From Drosophila pseudoobscura (lineage: Eukaryota; Arthropoda; Insecta; Diptera; Drosophilidae), in the NCBI RefSeq assembly GCF_009870125.1, contig NC_046683.1, positions 35,169,869-35,233,868 of the forward strand: a stretch of DNA of 64,000 nucleotides. Reading direction: 5' to 3'. Shown one piece after another: positions 42,088 to 53,364 of the stretch. The stretch's first letter is position 1. Each line of letters starts with the position of its first letter. The notes under the pieces were generated by a model, which searched no databases, had not been told where the DNA came from, and saw only the letters and a program-made list of their open reading frames with translations. The position numbers were made by a program, and so were the translations under genes.

Positions 42088-45000
42088 AATTAATTAGATA
42101 GACGTAATTTGCATGCTAGGTTAAGGAACTTATCATATGAAGAGCGCTTAAGAAATTATCTAGAAACCCGAAATAAAATATTTTCTGAACTACGAGTGGA
42201 TGGTATGCGAGCACTATCGGTGCGGGTGAGAAAGGCGAGATCCCGGTTTAAGCAAAGGCGAGCTATGAGGAGGCAGGTGATTGCTTCAGTAAAGCGTTGT
42301 TGAAAGAAAGACCCGAGAGTTTTCGCAGAAATCTCTAAAATGGGCGAGTCCGTGCGAGGCCTGTTGGATTCAGGCGCTACACACAGCATGCTAGGGTGTA
42401 ATGGTCAGAAATTCCTGGAGAAGCTGGGCGTGGAGGCTCGATATTCTTCTATAGTGAAGGTAGCGAATGGGGAAGATCGCGCAATCGTTGGCCGAGTAGA
42501 ATTACCGTTTTTCGTATGCACTTTCTTGGAACAGGAAATTTACTTGGGGGTAGACTTTTGGCGGGTATTCTCATTGGCTCCTGAGGTGATGGGAGAAGGT
42601 CCAGTAGGGCCATCTCACAGATTAGTGGAAGAAGTGCTGGCTGATCAAGTCGCTCACTATGTGGAAGGCCCGGAGAAGGAGATAGTGCAGGAAGAATGGG
42701 AGTTGTCAGAAGAGCAAAAGGCAGCCTTGGATCAGGTGAAGGCAGAGTTTCTGACTTTCGAAGCCGTAGGCCTGGGGAGGCGTCGAGAGAGACTCACAAA
42801 ATTCAGTTGGTGGAGAAGGCCGAGCCTGTGAAGGATCGACATTACCCGCTGTCGCCAGCGATGCAGGAAGTGGTGTGTGGGGATGTGGACAAAATGTTGG
42901 CTTTGGGAGTCATCGAGTACAGTGATAGTCCGTGGAGCAACCGTACCACCGTGGTGCGAAGGCCGGGCAAAAATCGTTTCTGTCTCGATGCCCGAAAGCT
43001 CAACAAAGTAACCATCAAGGACGCTTACCCATTTCCTAGCATCGAGGGGATTTTGTCGCGTCTCGATCAGACGATATATATCTCCAGCGTCGACTTAAAA
43101 TTCGCTTTTTGGCAAATCGAGCTGGACTAGCAGAGTCGAGGATATACGGCGTTCACGGTGCCGGGACGGCCTCTGTACCAGTTCCGTATGATGCCCTTTG
43201 GTCTCTGCAACGCCGCACAACGCCTATGTAGACTGGTCGATAAGGTGATTCCGGTTGAGATGCGTTCAAACGTCTATGCGTATCTCGACGACTTGCTGAT
43301 GATAGCTGAGGACTTCCAAACGCACGTGAAGATTCTGCGACAGGTTGCCGAGCGTCTACGAGAAGCAAATTTAACGATAGGGCTGAGCAAATCTCATTTT
43401 TGCTATAAAGACATTAAATACCTGGGATTTATAGTGGGAGGAGGAGCGCTGAAGATGGATCCGGATCGTGTGTCGGCCATTTTACGCCTTCCCGAGCCGC
43501 GATCTGTTCGAGAATTGCGTAGTTTCCTGGGAACTGCGGGCTGGTACCGGCGCTTTATGAAAAACTATGCTGAGATGGCCGGTCCGCTCACAGACGCCCT
43601 GAAAAAGTCAGGAAATGGAAAGTTTAAATTGACGGATTAGGCAAAACGAGCCATGGGGGAGCTAAAAGCTGCACTCACCTTCGCACTTCTACATACAGTG
43701 CGACGCCTCACATTATGGGGTTGAAACCGTACTCTTCCAACTGGATGACGAGCAGAACGAGAGGCCCATAGCGTTTTTCTCTGCCAAACTGAATTGCCAC
43801 CAAAAAAACTACTCGATGACAGAGAAGGAGTGTCTCAGGCAGCCCTAATGGCGATGCTAAAGTTCCGTCCACACGTAGAGATTATGCCGTTTACAGTCAT
43901 TGCTGACCACGCCAGTCTAAAATGGCTCATGACCATGAAAAACCTGGATGGTCGCTTAACTCGTTGGTCCCTTCAACTGCAGGCCTTCGATTTCGGCATT
44001 GAACTCCGGAAAGGAGCGGACAATGTAGTGGCAGATACATTGTCGCGCAGTATTGAAGAGCTGGAAGTGGATCCGAGTAATATCCTGGGTTTTGAAACGG
44101 TGGAGTTTGAATCTGGGGAATATCAGGAGTTTAGCAAGGAAATCACAGGAAATCAACTGCGTGGGCAGTTTTACTGGCCGAACATGGCGATAGAGGTGCG
44201 GGATTATATCCGACGGTGCACCGTGTGCAAGGAGTCGAAAGCGTCGAATTATCGGATGCAGGCCGGGATCCCGTTCCAAAAACTTTATATGGATTTTTTG
44301 GGCAAATATCCGCGGTCAAAGAACGGTCAGGCGTGGATATTTATTGTAGTTGACCAGTTCTCTAAGATCACATTCCTAAAGACCATGACCAAGGCCACAG
44401 CAAAGAAAGTTGTAAGATTCCTCGTTCACGAGGTGTTTTACAAGTTTGAAGTGCCGGAGATGATTCACTCGGACAATGGGGCTCAGTTCGTCTCAAAAAC
44501 TTTTAAGGAGATGACCGATGCATTCGGAGTCACTCATATGAGGACGCCAGTGTATTCTCCGCAGAGTAACGCAGCCGAACGCGTAAATCGCACAGTACTC
44601 AGCGCGATTCGGGCGTATCTGGAGGACGATCACCGGGATTGGGATGCGTATCTGCCGGAGATAGAACTGGCTATTAGGAACTCGGTTCACGAGGCGACAG
44701 GCGTAACACCAATCTTTGCAGTCTTCGGGCAGCAAATGTATTTGCATGGGTCATGCTACAAGCTGGCAAAGCGACTGCGGTCAATCGGTGAGCATGACAT
44801 ATCGCTGCTGGAGGGTCAGGACAAGCGACAACTCATCCAAGAGAGGATTCGCGATAGTTTACATCAGGCATATGAGCGTAGTAGGGTAAGGTATAACCAG
44901 CGAGCTCGGGTGTTCTACGCGAGGCCGGGACAAGAGGTATTCCGCCGAAATTTTGTCCTTAGTGACTTCGGCAAAGGCTTTAATGCCAAGTTCGCGCGCA

Positions 45001-45110
45001 AATTCATCCGATGCCGGGTAGTGAAGCCAGTAGGAGAGAACGCGTATGCTCTGGAGAACCTTAACGGCCGTCCCATAGGAGTGTACCACGCCAAAGACCT
45101 GAGACAGTAG
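42088..45110 (+). pseudogene. G1 copy F pol, with a 438-codon RNase H-integrase frame
   Basis: The basic leader peptide ends at the TGA shared with D and E (42301). Protease has the THS form. A one-base loss near 42780 shifts the frame, and RT continues to the TAG at 43128. RT with YLDD (about 43281) goes on to a TAG at 43638. The segment 43794-45110 is open: RNase H, short linker as in E (GNQLRGQFYWPN), complete DDE integrase and C-terminus GVYHAKDLRQ. The two extra bases in GTGTCTCAGGCAG near 43835 are shared with G, H and I. The TAG at 43638 (GACGGATTAG) recurs in G. Confidence 0.85.
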
Positions 45111-45510
45111 TGGGGTGTGGGTGTGGCGTTGGGCGCGGCAGAAGAATGCAGGGCACGCCGACGTGTGCTCACTAGTGTTCCTGAATCCGGAATAGGATAG
45201 GATTAGTTATATGTATTAGTAAAAGGATATAAGGAATAGAATAGGATTAGTTATATGTATTAGTAAGGGAAAAAGGGATAAATAGGAGTGAAAATATTAA
45301 AAAACGTGGTAATGCAGTAGTGCAGGTAATATTACTCACAGCCGGCAAGGAATACAGCCACCAGAACCGAACCAGAAGGTTTCCTGGAGAGGAACACTGG
45401 AGTTCGAGATAGTCGACTGCAGTGAAGAAGACTGTCCAACGTGAACCTGAGTGATTTCATTCCAGTTGCGCGTGTGTGAGCCAAGAAGCGCGCGACGTAT
45501 GAAGGGGGGG
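45111..45510 (+). other. G1 3' untranslated region, long type with a deletion (copy F)
   Basis: It carries the 34-bp repeat pair, then a loss of about 120 bases after AAAAAACGTGG. It ends in seven G. Confidence 0.7.
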
Positions 45511-46419
45511 TGGAAGAGGACGATTTAGCTGCCAGGGCGATCCTAGCCACATCGCACGATCGTTGCATCGCCTTCCAGTGCGTGAAACACGTTTGGTCTC
45601 ATGCACCACGTAGAAGCCCCGAAATTCTTTTTACACACATGCACGCGCACACGTATACACGGGCCTATATACATTTAGGGCTGACCGGCTACGGCCGGTC
45701 TTTTGAACTTACAAAAAACATAATCCACACTCCAAACACCGTTCCACATTAAATGTTATTTTGTTCCGTGTGTTTTCCTTTATATATTTATTATTTAGTA
45801 TTTATTATTAGCTTAAACCGTTTAACGTAACATCTTGGCCATTGAACTAAATATGTAAAAACACCAACACCGTTCACGAACAGAAATCTGCAATCAGCTG
45901 TTCAGTTCCAGAAGATTAACCCTTAGTGGGTGACGCGGGGATCCCGACAGTCCACCGTCTTTGGTCGAGCGATTTGTGGAAATCTCATTATTGCTTATTG
46001 TTTATGTCACGGGGACCCTTAACAAGAGCTCTTGGTAGGTTAAGTCTCCGTAAAGGCCCGAGTTAAATTAACTCACGTAAAACTGGATCCACTCGTCTAC
46101 ACATGTTCCATTACGTACGGGTGAGGGTATCCCTGTTGGTTGAACGAAATTTCAGCAGTTATTTCCTTGTTTGCCTTTGTGTCGAACGATTTGGTGTTTC
46201 TTTTTTGTTAGTGATAATTTTGCGTATATCTATTTATTTATGAGAGAGATGAAATGGATATATATTAAAACATGATGCAGTAAATTAAAATAGACGGAGG
46301 ACGCGTGGCGTAAGCCGTGGATTAGGCCAGCCGCAGCCGTTCCAGTAGGGGGTGGCCAAAATGAACGTTGTGTTTGGTCACAGGTAGGGCAGGCGCGCGA
46401 AGCGATAACACCCAAGCTT
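45511..46419 (+). repeat. G1 LTR of copy F, cut at the fold-back junction
   Basis: The LTR starts TGGAAGAGG and is collinear with other LTRs to CACCCAAGCTT, about 155 bases before the LTR end. At 46417-46419 it switches to the opposite strand. Confidence 0.9.
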
Positions 46420-46596
46420 GGCTTGTTTCCCAAAGGGCAACGCCGGCTAGCTGTCGACCCCAGGGCTGGGTAGTTCCCCTTGCCCGCCAAATGTAGACAA
46501 AAAAAGGAGACATCTAACATCTCGGGACATCAAAACTAACAAACAACCTAAAGACAAAGAAAATCATAAACAGACGGCTATCAAGTGGGTGAAGCT
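46420..46596 (-). repeat. G1 LTR fragment, inverted
   Basis: Reverse complement of the LTR from just before its end back to CACCCACTTGATAGCC. It overlaps in content with the part lost from 45511-46419. At 46596 it joins, through GCT, to the integrase C-terminus of copy G. Confidence 0.85.
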
Positions 46597-48470
46597 CTCC
46601 TACTGGCTTCACTACCCGGCATCGGATGAATTTGCGCGCGAACTTGGCATTAAAGCCTTTGCCGAAGTCACTAAGGACAAAATTTCGGCGGAATACCTCT
46701 TGTCCCGGCCTCGCGTAGAACACCCGAGCTCGCTGGTTATACCTTACCCTACTACGCTCATATGCCTGATGTAAACTATCGCGAATCCTCTCTTGGATGA
46801 GTTGTCGCTTGTCCTGACCCTCCAGCAGCGATATGTCATGCTCACCGATTGACCGCAGTCGCTTTGCCAGCTTGTATCATGACCCATGCAAATACATTTG
46901 CTGCCCGAAGACTGCAAAGATTGGTGTTACGCCTGTCGCCTCGTGAACCGAGTTCCTAATAGCCAGTTCTATCTCCGGCAGATGCGCATCCCAATCCCGG
47001 TGATCGTCCTCCAGATACGCCCGAATCGCGCTGAGTACTGTGCGATTTACGCGTTCGGCTGCGTTACTCTGCGGAGAATACACTGGCGTCCTCATATGAG
47101 TGACTCCGAATGCATCGGTCATCTCCTTAAAAGTTTTTGAGACGAACTGAGCCCCATTGTCCGAGTGAATCATCTCCGGCACTTCAAACTTGTAAAACAC
47201 CTCGTGAACGAGGAATCTTACAACTTTCTTTGCTGTGGCCTTGGTCATGGTCTTTAGGAATGTGAACTTAGAGAACTGGTCAACTACAATAAATATCCAC
47301 GCCTGACCGTTCTTTGACCGCGGATATTTGCCCAAAAAATCCATATAAAGTTTTTGGAACGGGATCCCGGCCTGCATCCGATAATTCGACGCTTTCGACT
47401 CCTTGCACACTATTTTGCACCTCTATCGCCATGTTCGGCCAGTAAAACTGTCTACGCAATAAGTGCAAGGTTTTCGCGATTCCTCCGTGCGCTGTCTTCT
47501 CTTCCGAATGTGCTTTGTCTATCAACGCGGCCGTCAACGAACTCGGAACCCACAATTTCCAGACGGAGCCCTCCAGTTGATCGTCAAATCGTTCACAGCG
47601 CATGCGCTTGAATATCATGCCATCAACAATCTGGAGATCAGGTAAGCGGTCTTGATTCTCTGTGATTTCCTTCCTTAACTCCTGATATTCCCCAGATTCA
47701 AACTCCATCGTTTTAAAACCCAGGATATTACTCGGATCCACTTTAAACTCTTCAATACTGCGCGACAATGTATCTGCCACTACATTGTCCACTCCTTTTC
47801 GGTGTTCTATGCCGAAATCGAAGGCCTGCAGTTGAAGGGACCAACGAGTTAAGCGACCATCCAGGTTTTTCATGGTCATGAGCCATTTTAGACTGGCGTG
47901 GTCAGCAATGACTGTAAACGGCATAATCTCTACGTGTGGACGGAACTTTAGCATCGCCATTAGGGCTGCCTGAGACACTCCTTCTCTGTCATCGAGTAGT
48001 TTTTTTTGCTAACAATTTAGTTTGGCAGAGAAAAACGCTATGGGCCTCTCGTTCTGCTCGTCATCCAGTTGGAAGAGTACGGTTTCAACCCCATAATGTG
48101 AGGCGTCGCACTGTATGTAGAAGTGCGAAGGTGAGTGCAGCTTTTAGCTCCCCCATGGCTTGTTTTGCCTAATCCGTCAATTTAAACTTTCCATTTCCTG
48201 ACTTTTTCAGGGCGTCTGTGAGCGGACCGGCCATCTCAGCATAGTTTTTCATAAAGCGCCGGTACCAGCCCGCAGTTCCCAGGAAACTACGCAATTCTCG
48301 TAAAGGCGTAAAATGGCCGACACACGATCCGGATCAGTCTACATAGGCGTTGTGCGGCGTTGCAGAGACCAAAGGGCATCATACGGAACTGGTACAGAGG
48401 CCGTCCCGGCACCGTGAACGCCGTATATCCTCGACTCTGCTAGTCCAGCTCGATTTGCCAAAAAGCGAAT
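46597..48470 (-). pseudogene. G1 copy G pol: integrase, RNase H, RT remnant
   Basis: On the minus strand the integrase core (47410-46877) has HSDNGAQF and AAERVNR and TAC in place of the TAA, but ends at a private TGA (YLHGS*). A replaced segment after MAIEV (QNSVQG, shared with H) destroys the zinc region. RNase H (47978-47450) has TDHASLKW changed to ADHASLKW, with the F-type two-base insertion. The TAG after ACGGAT (about 48170) is the same as in F. At about 48335 and 48302 two deletions, both shared with H, remove the RT segment with YLDD. Confidence 0.85.
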
Positions 48471-49400
48471 TTTAAGTCGACGCCGGAGATATATATCGTC
48501 TGATCGAGACGCGACAAAATCCCCTCGATGTTAGGATGCTCGATGGGTAAGCGTCCTTGATGGTTACTTTGACTTTCGGGCAACGAGACAGAAACGATTT
48601 TTGCCCGGCCTTCGCACCACGGTGGTACGGTTGCTCCACGGACTATCACTGTACTTGATGACTCCCAAAGCCAACATTTTGTCCACATCCCCACACACCA
48701 CTTCCTGCATCGCTGGCGACAGCGGGTAATGTCGATCCTTCACAGGCTCGGCCTTCTCCACCAACTGAATTTTGTGAGTCTCTCTCGACGTCCTCCCCAG
48801 GCCTACGGCTTCGAAAGTCAGAAACTCTGCCTTCACCTGATCCAAGGCTGTCTTTTGCTCTTCTGACAACTCCCATTCTTCCTGCACTATCTCCTTCTCC
48901 GGGCCTTCCACATAGTGAGCGACTTGATCAGCCAGCACTTCTTCCACTAATCTGTGAGATGCCCCTACTGGACCTTCTCCCATCACCTCAGGAGCCAATG
49001 AGAATACCCGCCAAAAGTCTACCCCCAAGTAAATTTCCTTTTCCAAGAAAGTGCATACGAAAAACGGTAATTCTACTCGGCCAACGATTGCGCGATCTTC
49101 CCCATTCGCTACCTTCACTATAGAAGAATATCGAGCCTCCACGCCCAGCTTCTCCAGGAATTTCTGACCATTACACCCTAGCATGCTGTGTGTAGCGCCT
49201 GAATCCAACAGGCCTCGCACGGACTCGCCCATTTTAGAGATTTCTGCGAAAACTCTCGGGTCTTTCTTGCAACAATGCTTTACTGAAGCAATCACCTGCC
49301 TCCTCATAGCTCGCCTTTGCTTAAACCGGGATCTCGCCTTTCTCACCCGAACCGACAGAAAATATTCTATTTCGGGTTTCTAAATAATTTCTTAAGCGCT
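48440..49400 (-). pseudogene. G1 copy G pol: protease and RT N-terminus
   Basis: On the minus strand, from 49346: RKARSRFKQRRAMRRQVIASVKHCCKKDP (no TGA here), protease LLDSGATHSMLG, then RT to RPGKNRFCLVARK at 48564. A loss of about six bases and a small insertion near 48530-48580 break the frame. The TAG after IELD (48440-48442) is present. Confidence 0.8.
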
Positions 49401-49466
49401 CTTCATATGATAAGTTCCTTAACCTAGCATGCAAATTACGTCTATCTAATTAATTTTTATTCTCTT

Positions 49467-50026
49467 CTACTTTCTCTCCGCAGGCCCCTTCTGTGAGCGT
49501 GATTCGCCTGCTTGGATCGCACTCCTCTTCATGTTTCCCGCGCAATTCGGACAGGTCGGACAATATGCATCGGGCTTTCCACACCGGTAGCAGAAAATTC
49601 GCCTTTCCGATGCCATACAGTCCCTAAAGCCATGATCGGTCTGCCCGCATTTCCAGCAAATCGACTTCTGTGGAACACGCTGTTTCACTTGGGCTTCCTC
49701 AATGACTTCTGCCTCTTCATCGCTAATCGACCGATCCTGCGCGACCTCGCTGACGTTCGCATTCGCCCCGCGGCCATAGTTTGTGGCTTTGGGTGCTCCT
49801 CGCCACCAAGATCGAGCCTTCCTCTTCAGATGTGCCTCTATTTCCACGCATCCCGCATCCCGCAGTTGGTCTAAGGAATAAACACGTGCGCCGTAGACGA
49901 AACTCGCTATCTTATCTGTGAGTGCCATTTTGACGATTTTTACCATCTTCTTTTCAGGTGGTGGCATCTCCAAGCTCGAAGCGATCTCTCGTTTGACCGC
50001 TGCATTCTCTCTCGCAGTTCTCTCAT
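49467..50026 (-). pseudogene. G1 copy G gag, C-terminal frame
   Basis: ATG at 50026-50024 overlaps the upstream TGA as ATGA. About 40 bases are missing after MQRSNER (near 49985) and extra bases lie near 49858 (REC becomes RDAGCV). Zinc knuckles are intact and the frame ends at 49467. Confidence 0.75.
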
Positions 50027-50991
50027 GCGGTCGAACTCGGACGCCGTGCCTCGGAAACTTCGCCCCTTAGTTCCTGCCAAACACCACCGCTCTGGTCGCG
50101 GATGTACAGCCAGTACCATTCCCACGTGTTTCCTGTAACCAGGTGATGAAACCCCTTAAGAACTTCATCCCACGGACAGCGGCACTGGGCTTGTAGGAAT
50201 TCAATTCGTAACACAAAATTCTCGACCGTCATTTTGTTGCTGTCTCCGTCGAACCTCACGTCCCATTTTTCGACTCGGCCCCACCGTGGCCAAGGTCTAT
50301 AACCCGGGGGATTTGGATGCGGATCTTCTCGAGGAATCCCACCAGCTCTCCTACTCTCGCCACGACCCTGACCCGAGTGTCTGAGTGCTATCGGGTTTCG
50401 CCAATTTCGCGCTTGATGCCCACCCCGTTGATGCTGCTCACTGGATGCGGTCGGTCCTACTCCTGAATACGGTTCCGGACCAATACCACCTCGCCCCGAG
50501 CGAGCCAAAAGTGGTTTTGGTGGCGGAATCGGCGCATCAGTCGTGCTAGACGGCTTCCTTTTCGGGATTGCTCCTCGATACTCCTGCTCGCGGTGAACCT
50601 CCTCCCGCTGCGGTTCATTCTGCTGCTGCAGCTGTCTAACCGGCTGGAGTACCTCGTTGAGTTGGTGCATCATCTCGATAAACCTCTTTCGCAACTCCTC
50701 CTGCAACACCCGACTAATCGATTCAGTGTTCGCTGCCCTGTGTGTCGCATGAGCCTGAGCCAACGATACGTTGACTGCTGATGCCAGTTCGGAAGCTAGC
50801 GTGGGTGTAGGATCGGACATTGGCCATTCTTCTGACCTGGCCTGGACCGGTGTTCTCGGCAACCCACCCACAGTTCCAAGTTCCTCCCGATCTTGATCAA
50901 ACATCGCCCCTGACACTTCTCCTATCTGGTCCACTGTTTTGTTTACGCGTGATCGCGTATGATACTGTCGACTACCCCCTTCTTGTGGCAT
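50023..50991 (-). CDS. G1 copy G gag, complete N-terminal frame
   Basis: This is the best-preserved gag N-terminal frame in the window, open from ATG 50991 (MPQEGGSRQYHTRSR) to TGA 50025-50023. It contains the Gln-rich stretch LQPVRQLQQQNEPQREEV, the Pro/Ser linker, and the capsid-like start WDVRFDGDSNKMTVENFVLRI. About 322 residues. Its role would be virion assembly (family knowledge). The frame ends inside the capsid region, at the ATGA overlap. Confidence 0.75.
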   Translation of the reverse strand: MPQEGGSRQYHTRSRVNKTVDQIGEVSGAMFDQDREELGTVGGLPRTPVQARSEEWPMSDPTPTLASELASAVNVSLAQAHATHRAANTESISRVLQEELRKRFIEMMHQLNEVLQPVRQLQQQNEPQREEVHREQEYRGAIPKRKPSSTTDAPIPPPKPLLARSGRGGIGPEPYSGVGPTASSEQHQRGGHQARNWRNPIALRHSGQGRGESRRAGGIPREDPHPNPPGYRPWPRWGRVEKWDVRFDGDSNKMTVENFVLRIEFLQAQCRCPWDEVLKGFHHLVTGNTWEWYWLYIRDQSGGVWQELRGEVSEARRPSSTA

Positions 50992-52133
50992 CTGCACCGA
51001 GCAACACCAATCCTAAAAAAAAAGCAAACTCCTAAACTAAGATAGTATATATAAATAAACGATTAAATACCCAAAGAAATAACTAGCAAAAATAAATAAC
51101 ACCACGCTTCGGACCAATAAATACTCCGATAAATAAATAAATAAATACCGATATAAATATTGCGCCAACTAGCGCCGTTAACGAGATATATGCAATTAAA
51201 TATTTGAATAAATAAATAATAACATACGACACTCAAACTTCAAGCACATTCAACACAACACAAAACCTAACAACAAAAATTCCTAACAGTTCTTCTTCTT
51301 CTTACAAGACTCATTAAGAGGGGGACACGTAACCAGTAACTGCTCCAGTTTCTGCGCTCCACTTGACAATCGCCCTACGGATATCCTACAATTACGAACA
51401 CCACCTGTCATCTACTATAGTCATCGCTCTAAGCGATGGCCGATAAACGAGAAGCCTCACGGTGCATGAGCTCACTTTGCTTGTGATTTGTTCCTGTCAT
51501 CCATCATACCGATCTGCCATGACAACAGATGCATCGCGGGTTGTCTTTACGACTCCCGGGCCACCTACTCCTCACCACATCTCGGCAGACAGACAACAGG
51601 TTCGAAACACGAAAGCGGCTTTGTTTTAAACAAACAGGTGCGAAACTAAAATGAACATTTACCTACATGACTTACTCTAACTTATTCCAATATCACATTC
51701 CATCACAGATTTATTCGATATCACAGTCCACCAGGCAATGTGTCCGCCGCAAACTCCCTGTCCATTTTTTTGTTGAACGGCAGTGACTTACGTTCACTTG
51801 CGACATCGAATAGCGACAAAATGTTCAACTGTAATTCGTAAGTCCCTATCACATATTTTATATTTCCGTTAACTGCCTCCGTCTATCCATCCCTAGCATC
51901 AATCACCCCGCGCCATTAAGGACCAGCTTTACGCTTACCTTAAGCCTGCAGCAGCGACTCCTGCCGGGACAGCTAAACTGCACTTCGCAAGCTGTCGTCT
52001 TCTCCAAAAAATTTATTTATTTTTTTCATTCCCCGCATCTGCCTTTACCAGCCCGAGTGACTTTTGTTGTAATACCACCCGAACCTGCGTCAGTCCAGAT
52101 GCATGCGGATTCGAAAATAAATTGGGCGCCATT
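50992..52133 (-). mobile_element. G1 copy G leader with primer site
   Basis: Minus-strand leader equivalent to 22404-23571. The primer site is at 52122-52131 (TTGGGCGCCA on the plus strand). A short loss near 51400 removes part of the ACACAAAGGTGG region. Confidence 0.8.
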
Positions 52134-53063
52134 TGTTACACTTGGCTTGTTTCCCAGAGGGCAACGCCGGCTAGCTGTCGACCCCAGAGCTGGGTAGTTC
52201 CCCTTGCCCGCCAAATGTAGACAAATATGGAGACATACTACTTCTCGGGACATCAAAACTAACAACAACCTAAAGACAAAGAAAATCATAAACAGACGGC
52301 TATCAATTGGGTGAAGCTTGGGTGTTATCGCTTCGCGCGCCTGCCCTACCTGTGACCAAACACAACGTTCATTTTGGCCACCCCCTACTGGAACGGCTGC
52401 GGCTGGCCTAATCCACGGCTTACGCCACGCGTCCTCCGTCTATTTTAATTTACTGCATCATGTTTCAATATATATCCATTTCATCTTTCTCATAAATAAA
52501 TAGATATACGCAAAATTATCACTAACGAAAAAGAAACACCAAAACGTTCGCACACAGGCAAACAAGGAAATAACTGCTGAAATTTCGTTCAACCAACAGG
52601 GATACCCTCACCCATACGTAATGGAACATGTGTAGACGAGTGGATCCAGTTTTATGTGAGTTAATTTAACTAGGGCCTTTACGGAGACTTAACCTACCAA
52701 GAGCTCTTGTTAAGGGTCCCCGTGACATAAACAATAAGCAATAATGAGATTTCCACAAATCGCTCGACCAAAGACGGTGGACTGTCGGGATCCCCGCGTC
52801 ACCCACTAAGGGTTAATCTTCTGGAACTGAACAGCTGATTGCAGATTTCTGTTCGTGAACGGTGTTAGTGTTTTTACATATTTAGTTCAATGGCCAAGAT
52901 GTTACGTTAAACGGTTTAAGCTAATAATAAATACTAAATAATAAATATATAAAGGACAACACACGGAACAAAATAACATTTAATGTGGAACGGTGTTTGG
53001 AGTGTGGATTATGTTTTTTGTAGGTTCAAAAGACCGGCCGTGGCCGGTCAGCCCTAAATGTAT
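52134..53063 (-). repeat. G1 LTR shared by copies G and H, part 1
   Basis: Plus-strand TGTTACA at 52134 is the LTR end next to the primer site of G. Collinearity runs to CTAAATGTAT at 53063, where the CR1-like LINE begins. The missing 5' end of the LTR is at 57756-57891. Confidence 0.9.
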
Positions 53064-53364
53064 TCTATTGGACGTTGACATGCAATGACTGCATCTAACA
53101 AGAGGCGATGCAATTACTGCACCGTCAAGTGGCCCGTGTGACACCAGCAGAAGGCTGTTACGCGCGGATCCCAGGCAAAACGCAGCCCTCCTCCCGCCCA
53201 ACCGACCGAGGGGCGCTGCCGCATGACGCGCGGTGCGTAGCCGAACCAAACGCGAGCATGCAAGAAAGATAGATATTAGACTAACCTTCGGGGAAAATTA
53301 GCACTAAACTTATTAAGAAATTAAGCATGCAATAAAATACAAAATACAAATACCACTACAATTA
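53064..53364 (-). other. 3' UTR of the CR1-like LINE
   Basis: Non-coding sequence between the ORF2 stop and the resumed LTR. It is GC-rich in its last 200 bases. A separate small insertion at 53064-53280 cannot be excluded. Confidence 0.5.

Noticed and set aside
35562..45510. CRISPR-like or satellite array
   Set aside because: The repeat period is over 5 kb and made of retrotransposon parts; there are no short regularly spaced repeats.
20058..46419. The whole array as an assembly artefact
   Set aside because: Copies differ by private substitutions and indels and joints carry filler or microhomology, so a mis-assembly is not the best explanation; it still needs read support.
53064..53280. 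A separate GC-rich insertion between the LTR and the CR1 3' end
   Set aside because: No border or duplication is visible, and a 3' UTR of about 300 bases for the LINE is simpler.
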